A DNA stretch of 5,860 bases from CAYVMN01 sp964452575 (GTDB lineage Bacteria > Desulfobacterota > DSM-4660 > Desulfatiglandales > Desulfatiglandaceae), in contig CAYVMN010000241.1 of assembly GCA_964452575.1 (NCBI GenBank), positions 1 to 5,860 of the forward strand. The letters are read 5' to 3'. Positions within the stretch are counted from its first letter, which is position 1; every line of letters begins with the position of its first letter. Shown piece by piece: positions 1 to 5,766 of this stretch. The notes under the pieces were generated by a model that did not search any database, was not told the origin of the DNA, and saw only the letters and a program-made list of their open reading frames with translations. The position numbers and the translations under genes are program-made.

Positions 1-1654
1 AGTGGTAGACTGTTCGAGTAAACTTTGTGTTGGAGCAGCGGATTCGCCGCAAAAGAGCAGCAATCTCCCGGTCTAGGAGGCGAATATCAAGGGTCTGGGT
101 AAAATTAACCTGAAGATTGCGTCGTGCCATTTCTTCCAAGAAAAGGCCTGCTTTGGAATGTGCAAGGATGTTGTCATCGAGGAGGATCACCTTTTTCCGG
201 TCGCCCTGAAGGATCTCGTCCAGGGTGCTTACTTGACGAATATTCCCCTCTTTTTCAGGAACAATGCAAAAAGGGCAATGAAAAGGACACCCTCGGGTGA
301 CAAAGCCTATGGCCCGGTCCTTGAGTTCAGGATAAAGGGTGTAGTCTGCGGGCATCTTTTCTATCTTTCGTGGAAGCCTCCCCCGGATATCCGCCCCTGA
401 ACCTCCAACGATCAGGGATTTTCCGTAATATTCCTTTAGGGTGGCCACTCGCTTCAAGGATGCACTGTGTGAGAACACACAACTCCCGTAGACGGCATCT
501 GCCCCTTTGATTTTGCTCATTCTGCGCTCTAAAATGACCCTTTTCCCCTGTTCCTTGTGGTATTGGCTTAGCTTCATGAGCGCAAGGTTTGGAAGTCGAC
601 CGTCTATTTGAAGGAGAAGAATGGTTCCTCGGGGAACTCGTGTTTTGGCGCGATTTTCTTTTGATTGCGCCGGGGATGCAGGCAGGGGAATGTGACTTCT
701 TCGGGCCCTGTAAGGAAACTGTGATTGGGCCTTTTCTGAGAGGGTGGTCAGGAATTGCATGGAAGGCAGGAGACGATCCAGAAGCATGATCCATTGTGGA
801 AATATTTTGGAGGTGCAAAGGAAATCGGGACGATCCAACAACATGACACCCGGTTGGTTCAATGGTTTCCCGCTTCTTGGGAAGGCGTCGATCATGTGAC
901 GGGCTGCATCAAAGACTGGGAGGCAGGCCCGCTGTTTCCAAGGCCTCAACCGGGCCCACTGAAGGCGGAAGTCGCACCTTTTCTTAAGCCAGCCTTCGGT
1001 GTCCATGTCCAGGTATTCACTCAATAGTTCACATAACTTCCATAGGCTCTGCTGGGCCGGGTACCTGGATTTCAGGACTGCTTTATCATGAAGCCTTGTC
1101 AGGAAGGCTACTGGATCGGTGATAGGTGCACCCTTTGAAAAAAGAGAATAAAACCGTTTTATGCGGTGGAAGGGGTCTTCGAAATCAAAATCTTCATCCC
1201 CTTCACGAGAACAAATGGCTGAGCCGTAGGCCAGCAACAAATACTTCGTGTTGCCATGCCCCATGCAGGGTTTGTTGATGGGGATTGTTTCTGAAAGCAG
1301 ACGGCAGAAAGGGCCCTGTAAGGGTTTGATCTGACCAGCCTCGTCTATATGCAAACCGCTACCGAAAACAGCCGGTAAATTGACTCCCTCGTCCCAGGGG
1401 GCGTGACGGACCAGTGTAAATTCAAGCCGAAGGGGGGTGGAATCTCCTCCGCAAAACCGGCCCAAATCACAGGGAAGACGGGAAAGAAAAGAAACGCCGC
1501 CACAGGCCAGCCCCATCAGTTGAAGAAGCTCTCGCTGCCTTGGTCCTGAAGGCAAGAGCGTCCACTTCCTGATTTTACCCCTTAATTTCTCGACTTTGAA
1601 ATAGCCCGCCCCGTTTTTCCGAGCGTTTTCGAAATATATTTCCAAAAGATACAT
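1..1654 (-). CDS. Radical SAM protein with cobalamin-binding-type domain and degenerate N-terminal RecF/AAA-like ATPase domain (C-terminus beyond window)
   Basis: The minus strand reads without a stop from an ATG at 1654 to the left edge, giving 551 residues; an in-frame TGA lies upstream of the ATG, and there is no strong Shine-Dalgarno. The C-terminal half is a radical SAM enzyme: a Rossmann-like segment at about 343-442 (strand GTILLLQIDG, then PNLALMKLSQYHK, then IVGGSGADI at 415-423), the iron-sulphur motif CPFHCPFC with Cys456, Cys460 and Cys463, and the barrel strand VILLDDN at 489-495. This resembles B12-binding-type radical SAM proteins, though no DxHxxG cobalamin motif is visible. 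Residues 1-312 follow the order of RecF/AAA_23-like ATPases: RKWTLL before a P-loop position (29-42), LLLAYG (139-144), DPFHR...LFSKGAPITDPVAFL (about 160-185), GVMLLD (269-274) and QFLTTLSE (300-307). The catalytic residues are replaced. A basic, Pro/Ser-rich linker (about 313-342) joins the halves. The substrate is unknown. The radical SAM call is firm; the ATPase ancestry is an inference. Confidence 0.85.
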   Translation of the reverse strand, partial: MYLLEIYFENARKNGAGYFKVEKLRGKIRKWTLLPSGPRQRELLQLMGLACGGVSFLSRLPCDLGRFCGGDSTPLRLEFTLVRHAPWDEGVNLPAVFGSGLHIDEAGQIKPLQGPFCRLLSETIPINKPCMGHGNTKYLLLAYGSAICSREGDEDFDFEDPFHRIKRFYSLFSKGAPITDPVAFLTRLHDKAVLKSRYPAQQSLWKLCELLSEYLDMDTEGWLKKRCDFRLQWARLRPWKQRACLPVFDAARHMIDAFPRSGKPLNQPGVMLLDRPDFLCTSKIFPQWIMLLDRLLPSMQFLTTLSEKAQSQFPYRARRSHIPLPASPAQSKENRAKTRVPRGTILLLQIDGRLPNLALMKLSQYHKEQGKRVILERRMSKIKGADAVYGSCVFSHSASLKRVATLKEYYGKSLIVGGSGADIRGRLPRKIEKMPADYTLYPELKDRAIGFVTRGCPFHCPFCIVPEKEGNIRQVSTLDEILQGDRKKVILLDDNILAHSKAGLFLEEMARRNLQVNFTQTLDIRLLDREIAALLRRIRCSNTKFTRTVYH

Positions 1655-1761
1655 GGTGAACGTCAGATCTCGGAAATGGAGGAGAAGGGGACATCAAAAC
1701 CCCTTATGCATGCCAAACGTTGCCACCTGCCCCACAAACTCTTCCCCCGGCATGCCTGATG

Positions 1762-1788
1762 ATTACACCGGCGCAACCAACCAGTCAA
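1762..1788 (-). promoter_or_regulatory. Candidate sigma-70-type promoter for the radical SAM gene
   Basis: Read on the minus strand, TTGACT (1788-1783) matches five of six bases of the -35 consensus, and TGTAAT (1767-1762) matches five of six of the -10 consensus. The spacer is 15 bases, shorter than the preferred 17, which weakens the call. It lies about 100 bases upstream of the ATG at 1654. Confidence 0.3.
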
Positions 1789-1844
1789 CCTGTTTTGGAG
1801 CCCGTATCCCTTTTATACATGACAACATAAGTCTCATACAGTTT

Positions 1845-1930
1845 GTCATTCCGGGCTTGACCAGGCCCGCCCCCTACTTGATACGGGGGAATCCAGGTTT
1901 ATTCTGGATTCCTGCTTTCGCAGGAATGAC
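1845..1930. repeat. REP-like dispersed palindromic element
   Basis: The unit begins GTCATTCC (1845-1852) and ends with its inverse GGAATGAC (1923-1930). Inside are several hairpins: CGGGC/GCCCG (1852-1856, 1865-1869), CCCCC/GGGGG (1870-1874, 1885-1889), GGAATCCAG/CTGGATTCC (1888-1896, 1904-1912), and ATTCCTGC/GCAGGAAT around a TTTC loop (1909-1928), which competes with the previous one. The translated text VIPGLTR...WIPAFAGMT is the familiar artefact of this widespread proteobacterial repeat family. This copy carries an extra C-rich/G-rich segment in its left half. It could act as a transcript-stability element or a transposase-dependent REP; neither can be shown from sequence alone. Confidence 0.8.
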
Positions 1931-2039
1931 GAGGTCTGCTCTGATTAATGTCGCCATGTATTGATACCTAGTCCCTTTGAGTAAATTTGGAGCATTACCA
2001 ATTTGTTAATACCAAAAGGCTACCGCGTCATTCCGATGT

Positions 2040-2055
2040 TGGCCCGTCGTTTGGA
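2040..2055 (+). promoter_or_regulatory. Weak sigma-54-like promoter match upstream of aapJ
   Basis: TGGCCCG, four bases, then TTGGA resembles the -24/-12 consensus TGGCACG-N4-TTGCW, with 10 of the 12 specified bases matching and correct spacing. The GC doublet at -12, normally nearly invariant, is GG here, so the site may be non-functional. It lies about 250 bases upstream of aapJ. Nitrogen-related control of an amino acid importer would make biological sense, but I see no convincing activator-binding dyad upstream. Confidence 0.2.
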
Positions 2056-2138
2056 TTATTGCTTGCGAGGTGACATATATTTCTGATAAAAATGGGGCGT
2101 TGGGGGCAGTTAATGGTTAAAAATTTCAACCTGTGCGG

Positions 2139-2173
2139 TTAGCCATTAGCCGTTAGCCATTAGCGGTTAGCAT
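2139..2173 (+). repeat. Five tandem TTAGCCA-type heptamers
   Basis: The units are TTAGCCA, TTAGCCG, TTAGCCA, TTAGCGG and TTAGCAT, in register with no gaps. The first unit overlaps the left terminal inverted repeat, and the array ends 15 bases before the remnant reading frame. The 7-base period rules out a CRISPR array. Confidence 0.85.
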
Positions 2174-2188
2174 TAAAAGGCGGTGGAA

Positions 2189-2248
2189 ATGAGAGATTTT
2201 CGAGAACTTAAAGTATGGGAGAAAGCCCATCGTCTCAATGTTGAATAG
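2189..2248 (+). pseudogene. Truncated four-helix-bundle (S23 / 23S rRNA IVS) protein remnant
   Basis: An ATG at 2189, eight bases after an AAGG (2177-2180), begins MRDFRELKVWEKAHRL, the characteristic N-terminus of the small four-helix-bundle proteins encoded in 23S rRNA intervening sequences and related cassettes. After residue 16 the match ends and a TAG stop follows at 2246-2248, giving 19 residues against a usual length of about 115-130. The rest of the gene is absent before the right inverted repeat at 2261, so this is an internal deletion and not a window-edge effect. Recognition rests on the conserved DFRELKVWxKAH start and should be checked by profile search. Confidence 0.7.
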
Positions 2249-2293
2249 TTTGATCCAAAAGCTAACCGCACAGGTCCAAAAACTTTAATCGAA

Positions 2294-2302
2294 AGGAGGA
2301 GG
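2294..2302 (+). promoter_or_regulatory. Strong Shine-Dalgarno of aapJ
   Basis: AGGAGGAGG lies eight bases (from AGGAGG) upstream of the ATG at 2308. The alternative in-frame GTG at 2302 overlaps this sequence, so the Shine-Dalgarno fixes the start at the ATG. Confidence 0.85.
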
Positions 2303-2307
2303 TGCTG

Positions 2308-3327
2308 ATGAAAAGATTCCAGTTCAATACAATTCTAATTCTGCTGATGTTTTTCACTATTACCGGCCTGGCAATGGCCGGCACCCTGGATGAAGTGAAG
2401 ACCAGGGGGTATCTCATTGCCGGTGTAAACGGTGGGGTGTTCGGGTTCAGCATGCCGGACGACAAGGGCGAGTGGAAAGGCCTTGACGTGGATACCGCCA
2501 AGGCGATTGCAGCCGCCGTGTTTGGTGATGCAAGAAAGGTGAAGTTTACGGCACTAACCGCTGTTCAACGACTGCCGGCCTTGCAGTCAAAAGAGATCGA
2601 TGTCTTGTGCCGCAATACGACCCAGACCCTCACCCGTGAGACCACCAATGGATTAAACTTCTGCCATGTCAATTTCTATGACGGCCAGGGCTTTCTCGTT
2701 CCCAAGAAGCTGGGGGTCAAGAGCGCTAAGGAGCTGAGCGGTGCCACGGTGTGCGTCCTTCCCGGAACGACCACAGAATTGAACGCAGCAGATTTTTTCA
2801 GGAAAAACAAGATGGAATGGAAGCCGGTTGTGATCGAGCAAACGGCCGAGCTAAGCAAGGCCTTCTTTGCGGGGCGCTGCGACTGCCTGACATCAGATGC
2901 CTCCCAGCTGGCCGCCCATAGATCTGTGGCCCCCAATCCGGACGACTACGTCCTCTTGCCGGATATCATTTCCAAAGAACCCCTTGCACCGGTCGTGCGC
3001 CACGGAGACGATCAGTGGTACGACATCGTGAACTGGACGGTTATGGCATTGATACAGGCCGAGGAGTTCGACATCAACTCAAAGAACGTGGATGAGATGC
3101 TGAAAAGCAAAGATCCTCAGATCCAGCGTTTCTTAGGGGTGACCCCGGGTATGGGGAAGGCCTTGGGGCTTGACGAAAAATGGGCCTACAATATCGTAAA
3201 GCAGGTAGGCAACTACGGGGAGATCTTTGAACGAAACGTAGGACCGCATGCCCCCCTGAAACTCCAGCGAGGACAGAACGACCTCTGGACACGTGGCGGA
3301 CTGATGTATGCCGCTCCTTTCAGGTAA
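2308..3327 (+). CDS. aapJ: General L-amino acid ABC transporter, periplasmic binding protein AapJ
   Basis: This 339-residue protein would capture amino acids in the periplasm and deliver them to the AapQ/AapM channel. A signal peptide covers residues 1-24 (basic MKR, a hydrophobic run, cleavage after AMA). The mature part follows the AapJ/YhdW family closely over its whole length: TLDEVKTRGYL, PDDKGEWKGLDVD (50-62), RNTTQTLTR (102-110), NFYDGQGFLV (122-131), GATVCVLPGTTTELN (145-159), DIISKEPLAPVVRHGDDQW (219-237), QVGNYGEIFERNVGP (299-313) and GGLMYAAPFR at the end. Arg102 in RNTT is expected to bind the ligand carboxylate. Length is normal for the family. Unlike the typical members I recall, the two early cysteines (in CGV and in DVDVC) are Ala39 and Thr63, and SRNTTWT is CRNTTQT. 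It is the first gene of the operon, 128 bases before aapQ. Confidence 0.95.
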   Translation: MKRFQFNTILILLMFFTITGLAMAGTLDEVKTRGYLIAGVNGGVFGFSMPDDKGEWKGLDVDTAKAIAAAVFGDARKVKFTALTAVQRLPALQSKEIDVLCRNTTQTLTRETTNGLNFCHVNFYDGQGFLVPKKLGVKSAKELSGATVCVLPGTTTELNAADFFRKNKMEWKPVVIEQTAELSKAFFAGRCDCLTSDASQLAAHRSVAPNPDDYVLLPDIISKEPLAPVVRHGDDQWYDIVNWTVMALIQAEEFDINSKNVDEMLKSKDPQIQRFLGVTPGMGKALGLDEKWAYNIVKQVGNYGEIFERNVGPHAPLKLQRGQNDLWTRGGLMYAAPFR

Positions 3328-3352
3328 TCGACAACAAAAGAGGTCGCAATCG

Positions 3353-3455
3353 TTCACCACAGAGGGCACAGAGTACACAGAGCACAGACTCTGTTATTTG
3401 ATCTATCTCCTTCACAACTTATTCCCTCTGTGTTCTCAGTGTTCTCAGTGGTGAA
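3353..3455. repeat. Long imperfect inverted repeat between aapJ and aapQ
   Basis: The arms at 3353-3382 and 3426-3455 pair at 25 of 30 positions around a 43-base loop. The left arm has ACAGAG with a 9-base period (3359, 3368, 3377); the right arm contains two exact TGTTCTCAG units (3431-3439, 3440-3448). A small internal hairpin ACAGAG/CTCTGT (3377-3382, 3389-3394) competes with the large one. It resembles the dispersed accacagagg-cacagag repeat of many environmental proteobacteria. No U-tract follows, so it is not a standard terminator. It starts 25 bases after the aapJ stop and ends on the base before the aapQ GTG. It may protect or process the aapJ end of the transcript. Confidence 0.8.
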
Positions 3456-4652
3456 GTGTTACAAGAGGTCTCTTCAGCGTTGAGCAGAGGATCCTATGAA
3501 AAGGCCCCGTTTTGGCTTGACCCCAAGAAAAGGTCGATCATAGCGCAGATTGGGGTCCTGACCATATTCGGGCTGCTGGTCTGGTACCTGGTTTCCAATA
3601 CCCTGCTAAACCTCGAAAGGCAGGGTATCGCCACTGGATTTGGGTTCTTAAAAAAAGAGGCGGCATTTGAGATCGGCGAATCCCTGATTCCTTATTCTGC
3701 TGCCGACACCTATGCCAGGGCCCTCCTGGTCGGTGCATTGAACACCCTTAAGGTGGCCTTTATCGGCATTATAATAACGATCATCCTCGGGGCATTCATT
3801 GGGATCGCCCGCCTATCCGGTAACTGGCTCGTCTCCAGACTGGCCGGGACCTATATCGAGGTCATGCAGGATATCCCGGTGCTGCTCCAATTGTTTTTCT
3901 GGTATTCCCTCTTTTATGTAGCACTCCCCTCCCCCAGGGAGGCCCTAAATCCCTTCAAAGGGCTCTTTCTGTGCAACCGAGGCGTGGTCCTTGCCCTGCC
4001 CGAGGCACACCCATCCCACAAATACATATTGCTGGCATTCGCCCTGGGATGCCTATTGACCTACTTTCTCAGGCATTGGACAAGAGGTAGGCAGGCCCAG
4101 ACAGGAAAGGGCCTGCCGGTATTTGGAATCTCCGCCGTTATCCTCATCGGATTCCCCCTCGTCACGTGGGTGGCGTTCGGGGCCCCAGCCGGGATGGACC
4201 TCCCAAGGCTCCACGGCTTCAATTTCAAAGGGGGAATCACCCTCAGCCCGGAGTTCATTGCCCTTCTGCTCGGCCTGGTCCTTTACACGGCGGCATTTGT
4301 CGCGGAGGTAGTGAGGGCAGGGATTCAGTCAGTAGGAAGGGGGCAACGGGAGGCCGCCATGTCCATCGGGCTGAGACCGGCCAAGGTCCTTTCCCTGGTC
4401 ATAATGCCTCAGGCCCTTCGGGTCATTATCCCCCCGCTCACCAGCCAGATGATGAACCTGACCAAAAACAGCTCTCTTGCCGTTGCAATCGGATATCCGG
4501 ATTTTGTCTCAGTCACCAATACCACCATCAACCAGACCGGACAATCCATCGAAGGCGTGGCGTTGATAATGGCACTCTATCTGATCTTCAGCCTCTCCAC
4601 CTCGGCCTTTATGAACTGGTACAACAAGAGGGTTGCCCTGGTTGAAAGATGA
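3456..4652 (+). CDS. aapQ: General L-amino acid ABC transporter, permease AapQ
   Basis: This 398-residue inner-membrane permease would form the transport channel with AapM. It shows the AapQ pattern: cytoplasmic FWLDPKKR (19-26), a first membrane helix at about 29-48, NLERQGIATGFGFLKKEAAFEIGESLI (52-78), and the ABC permease core with helices near 89-113, 137-158, 189-205, 221-242, 264-285 and 366-384. The EAA loop, which docks to the ATPase, is REAAMSIGL...MPQALRVIIPP (298-327). It is longer than ordinary polar amino acid permeases (about 220-240), as is normal for this family. The chosen GTG start is weakly supported: it follows the inverted repeat directly with only GGTGA upstream. A TTG at 3480 preceded by AAGAGG (3463-3468) is an alternative; the frame is open back to 3402. 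Confidence 0.93.
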   Translation: MLQEVSSALSRGSYEKAPFWLDPKKRSIIAQIGVLTIFGLLVWYLVSNTLLNLERQGIATGFGFLKKEAAFEIGESLIPYSAADTYARALLVGALNTLKVAFIGIIITIILGAFIGIARLSGNWLVSRLAGTYIEVMQDIPVLLQLFFWYSLFYVALPSPREALNPFKGLFLCNRGVVLALPEAHPSHKYILLAFALGCLLTYFLRHWTRGRQAQTGKGLPVFGISAVILIGFPLVTWVAFGAPAGMDLPRLHGFNFKGGITLSPEFIALLLGLVLYTAAFVAEVVRAGIQSVGRGQREAAMSIGLRPAKVLSLVIMPQALRVIIPPLTSQMMNLTKNSSLAVAIGYPDFVSVTNTTINQTGQSIEGVALIMALYLIFSLSTSAFMNWYNKRVALVER

Positions 4653-4656
4653 GGTC

Positions 4657-5724
4657 ATGAAAGAACTTAAACCCCCGGTCACCAGCGTCGGCCTTATTGG
4701 CTGGGCCAAAGAGAACCTCTTTAAAGGATGGTTAAATTCCTTCTTGACAGTCGTTACCATCTATCTTCTCTACAAGGCCATCCCTCCACTTCTCAAGTGG
4801 ATGTTTATTGACAGCGCGTGGACTACGACGGCCCAGGCTTGCAGGCAGGTTAGCGGGGCCTGCTGGTCGATCATCACGACCAATCTGAGATTCATCCTGT
4901 TCGGCTTCTATCCCTACGAGGAGCAGTGGCGGCCCCTGATTGCCATGCTGTTGCTCTTCGGGCTTGTCTTTTACAGCCGGGACAGGAGACATTGGAAAAA
5001 GGGCCTTGTTTATGTGTGGGGGCCTGGACTTTTTGTAATGGGCCTCCTGATGAAGGGGGGGATATTCGGACTTTCACCGGTTGAGAGTACCAAATGGGGA
5101 GGGCTTCCACTCACCCTCCTTCTCTCTGTCTTCGGGCTGGCGGCGGCCTATCCCCTGGGGGTCGTCCTTGCCCTGGGTCGACAGTCCAAGATGCCCGGGA
5201 TCAAGATACTGTGCGTGGTCTACATCGAGCTGATCCGTGGGGTGCCGCTCATCAGCCTCCTTTTCATGGGATCGATCATCTTTCCCCTCTTTTTGCCGGA
5301 AGGGATTACCATCAACAAGATCCTTAGGGCCCAGGCCGCAATCATTCTCTTTACGGCTGCATATATCGCCGAGGTCGTCAGAGGGGGTCTGCAGGGGATG
5401 TCGCGGGGCCAGTATGAGGCGGCCGAGTCCATGGGATTGAACTACTATTTAACCATGCGCCTGGTCATATTGCCTCAGGCCCTCAAGATCGTAATTCCAC
5501 CCACGGTCAGCATCATGATCTCGGCATTCAAGGACACATCATTGGTGGTGATAATAGCGCTTTTCGATCTCCTCAAGACGACCCAGACCGTCCTTTCCAA
5601 CCCGGAATGGATGGGTTTTAGCCGGGAGGCCTATCTGTTCATTGCGGTCCTCTACTTCCTGGGCTGCTTTTCCATGGCCAGTTACGGCCGAAAATTGGAG
5701 AGGGAACTCTCGACCGGGCATTAG
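4657..5724 (+). CDS. aapM: General L-amino acid ABC transporter, permease AapM
   Basis: This 355-residue inner-membrane permease is the partner of AapQ. Family features are a helix near 26-44, the SGACW motif (66-70) followed by LFGFYPYEEQWRP (81-93), helices near 94-107, 117-134, 151-173, 194-212, 225-245 and 325-343, and the EAA docking loop YEAAESMGL...ILPQALKIVIPP (253-282). The ATG at 4657 lies four bases after the aapQ stop, with GAGG (4651-4654) unusually close to it, so translation is probably coupled to aapQ. An in-frame TTG at 4642, nine bases after GAGGG and overlapping the aapQ end, is a credible alternative start that would add five residues. Helix limits are estimated by eye. 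Confidence 0.94.
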   Translation: MKELKPPVTSVGLIGWAKENLFKGWLNSFLTVVTIYLLYKAIPPLLKWMFIDSAWTTTAQACRQVSGACWSIITTNLRFILFGFYPYEEQWRPLIAMLLLFGLVFYSRDRRHWKKGLVYVWGPGLFVMGLLMKGGIFGLSPVESTKWGGLPLTLLLSVFGLAAAYPLGVVLALGRQSKMPGIKILCVVYIELIRGVPLISLLFMGSIIFPLFLPEGITINKILRAQAAIILFTAAYIAEVVRGGLQGMSRGQYEAAESMGLNYYLTMRLVILPQALKIVIPPTVSIMISAFKDTSLVVIIALFDLLKTTQTVLSNPEWMGFSREAYLFIAVLYFLGCFSMASYGRKLERELSTGH

Positions 5725-5756
5725 AAACCGTATTACTTCAATGGTTTGAAAACACT

Positions 5757-5762
5757 GAGGAG
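5757..5762 (+). promoter_or_regulatory. Shine-Dalgarno of the gene after aapM
   Basis: GAGGAG lies four bases before the ATG at 5767 and supports that codon as a real start. Confidence 0.55.
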
Positions 5763-5766
5763 TAAG

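Larger units (their letters stand above)
2129..2275. mobile_element. Deleted IVS/four-helix-bundle cassette with 15-bp terminal inverted repeats
   Basis: ACCTGTGCGGTTAGC at 2129-2143 is the exact reverse complement of the bases at 2261-2275. Between them lie TTAGCCA-type heptamers and the start of a four-helix-bundle (23S rRNA intervening-sequence family) reading frame. The flanks AAAAATTTCAA (from 2119) and AAAAACTTTAA (from 2278) agree at 9 of 11 bases and could be a degraded target duplication, though AT-rich coincidence is possible. The layout suggests a complete cassette that lost its middle and kept both ends, like a MITE. As RNA it would fold on a 15-bp basal stem. Its right end is 18 bases before the aapJ Shine-Dalgarno. 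Confidence 0.65.
1655..2307. other. Gene-free interval with repeats, between divergent genes
   Basis: No intact gene is supported here. The interval separates the minus-strand radical SAM gene from the plus-strand amino acid transport operon, so it should contain promoters for both. It holds a REP-like palindromic element, a lone GTCATTCC octamer at 2027-2034 that matches that element's end, a weak sigma-54-like site and a small inverted-repeat-bounded remnant element. A 103-codon plus-strand frame across 1653-1964 is only translated repeat. The stretch 1931-2026 shows nothing else that I can support. Confidence 0.7.

Noticed and set aside
327..818. A 163-codon minus-strand frame
   Set aside because: It is an out-of-phase shadow of the radical SAM gene on the same strand; the true frame gives the B12-type domain text here.
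158..1027. Plus-strand frames at 158-400, 589-789 and 755-1027
   Set aside because: They lie antisense to the long radical SAM frame and show no recognisable domain or ribosome site.
1653..1964. A 103-codon plus-strand frame starting MVNVRSRKWRRR
   Set aside because: Its C-terminal half is the translated REP-like palindrome (VIPGLTR...WIPAFAGMT), it has no Shine-Dalgarno, and its start overlaps the radical SAM start codon.
2139..2173. CRISPR-like array
   Set aside because: The units are seven bases long with no spacers; this is a simple tandem repeat.
3353..3455. Rho-independent terminator after aapJ
   Set aside because: The hairpin has a 43-base loop and no T-run after it, and the permease genes follow directly in the same operon.
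4166..4645. A 159-codon plus-strand frame inside aapQ
   Set aside because: It is an out-of-frame shadow of the conserved AapQ EAA-loop region, rich in Pro, Gly, Arg and His without domain sense.
5725..5766. Terminator after aapM
   Set aside because: Only a weak AAACC/GGTTT pairing exists, with no GC-rich stem or T-run, and a Shine-Dalgarno follows at once.
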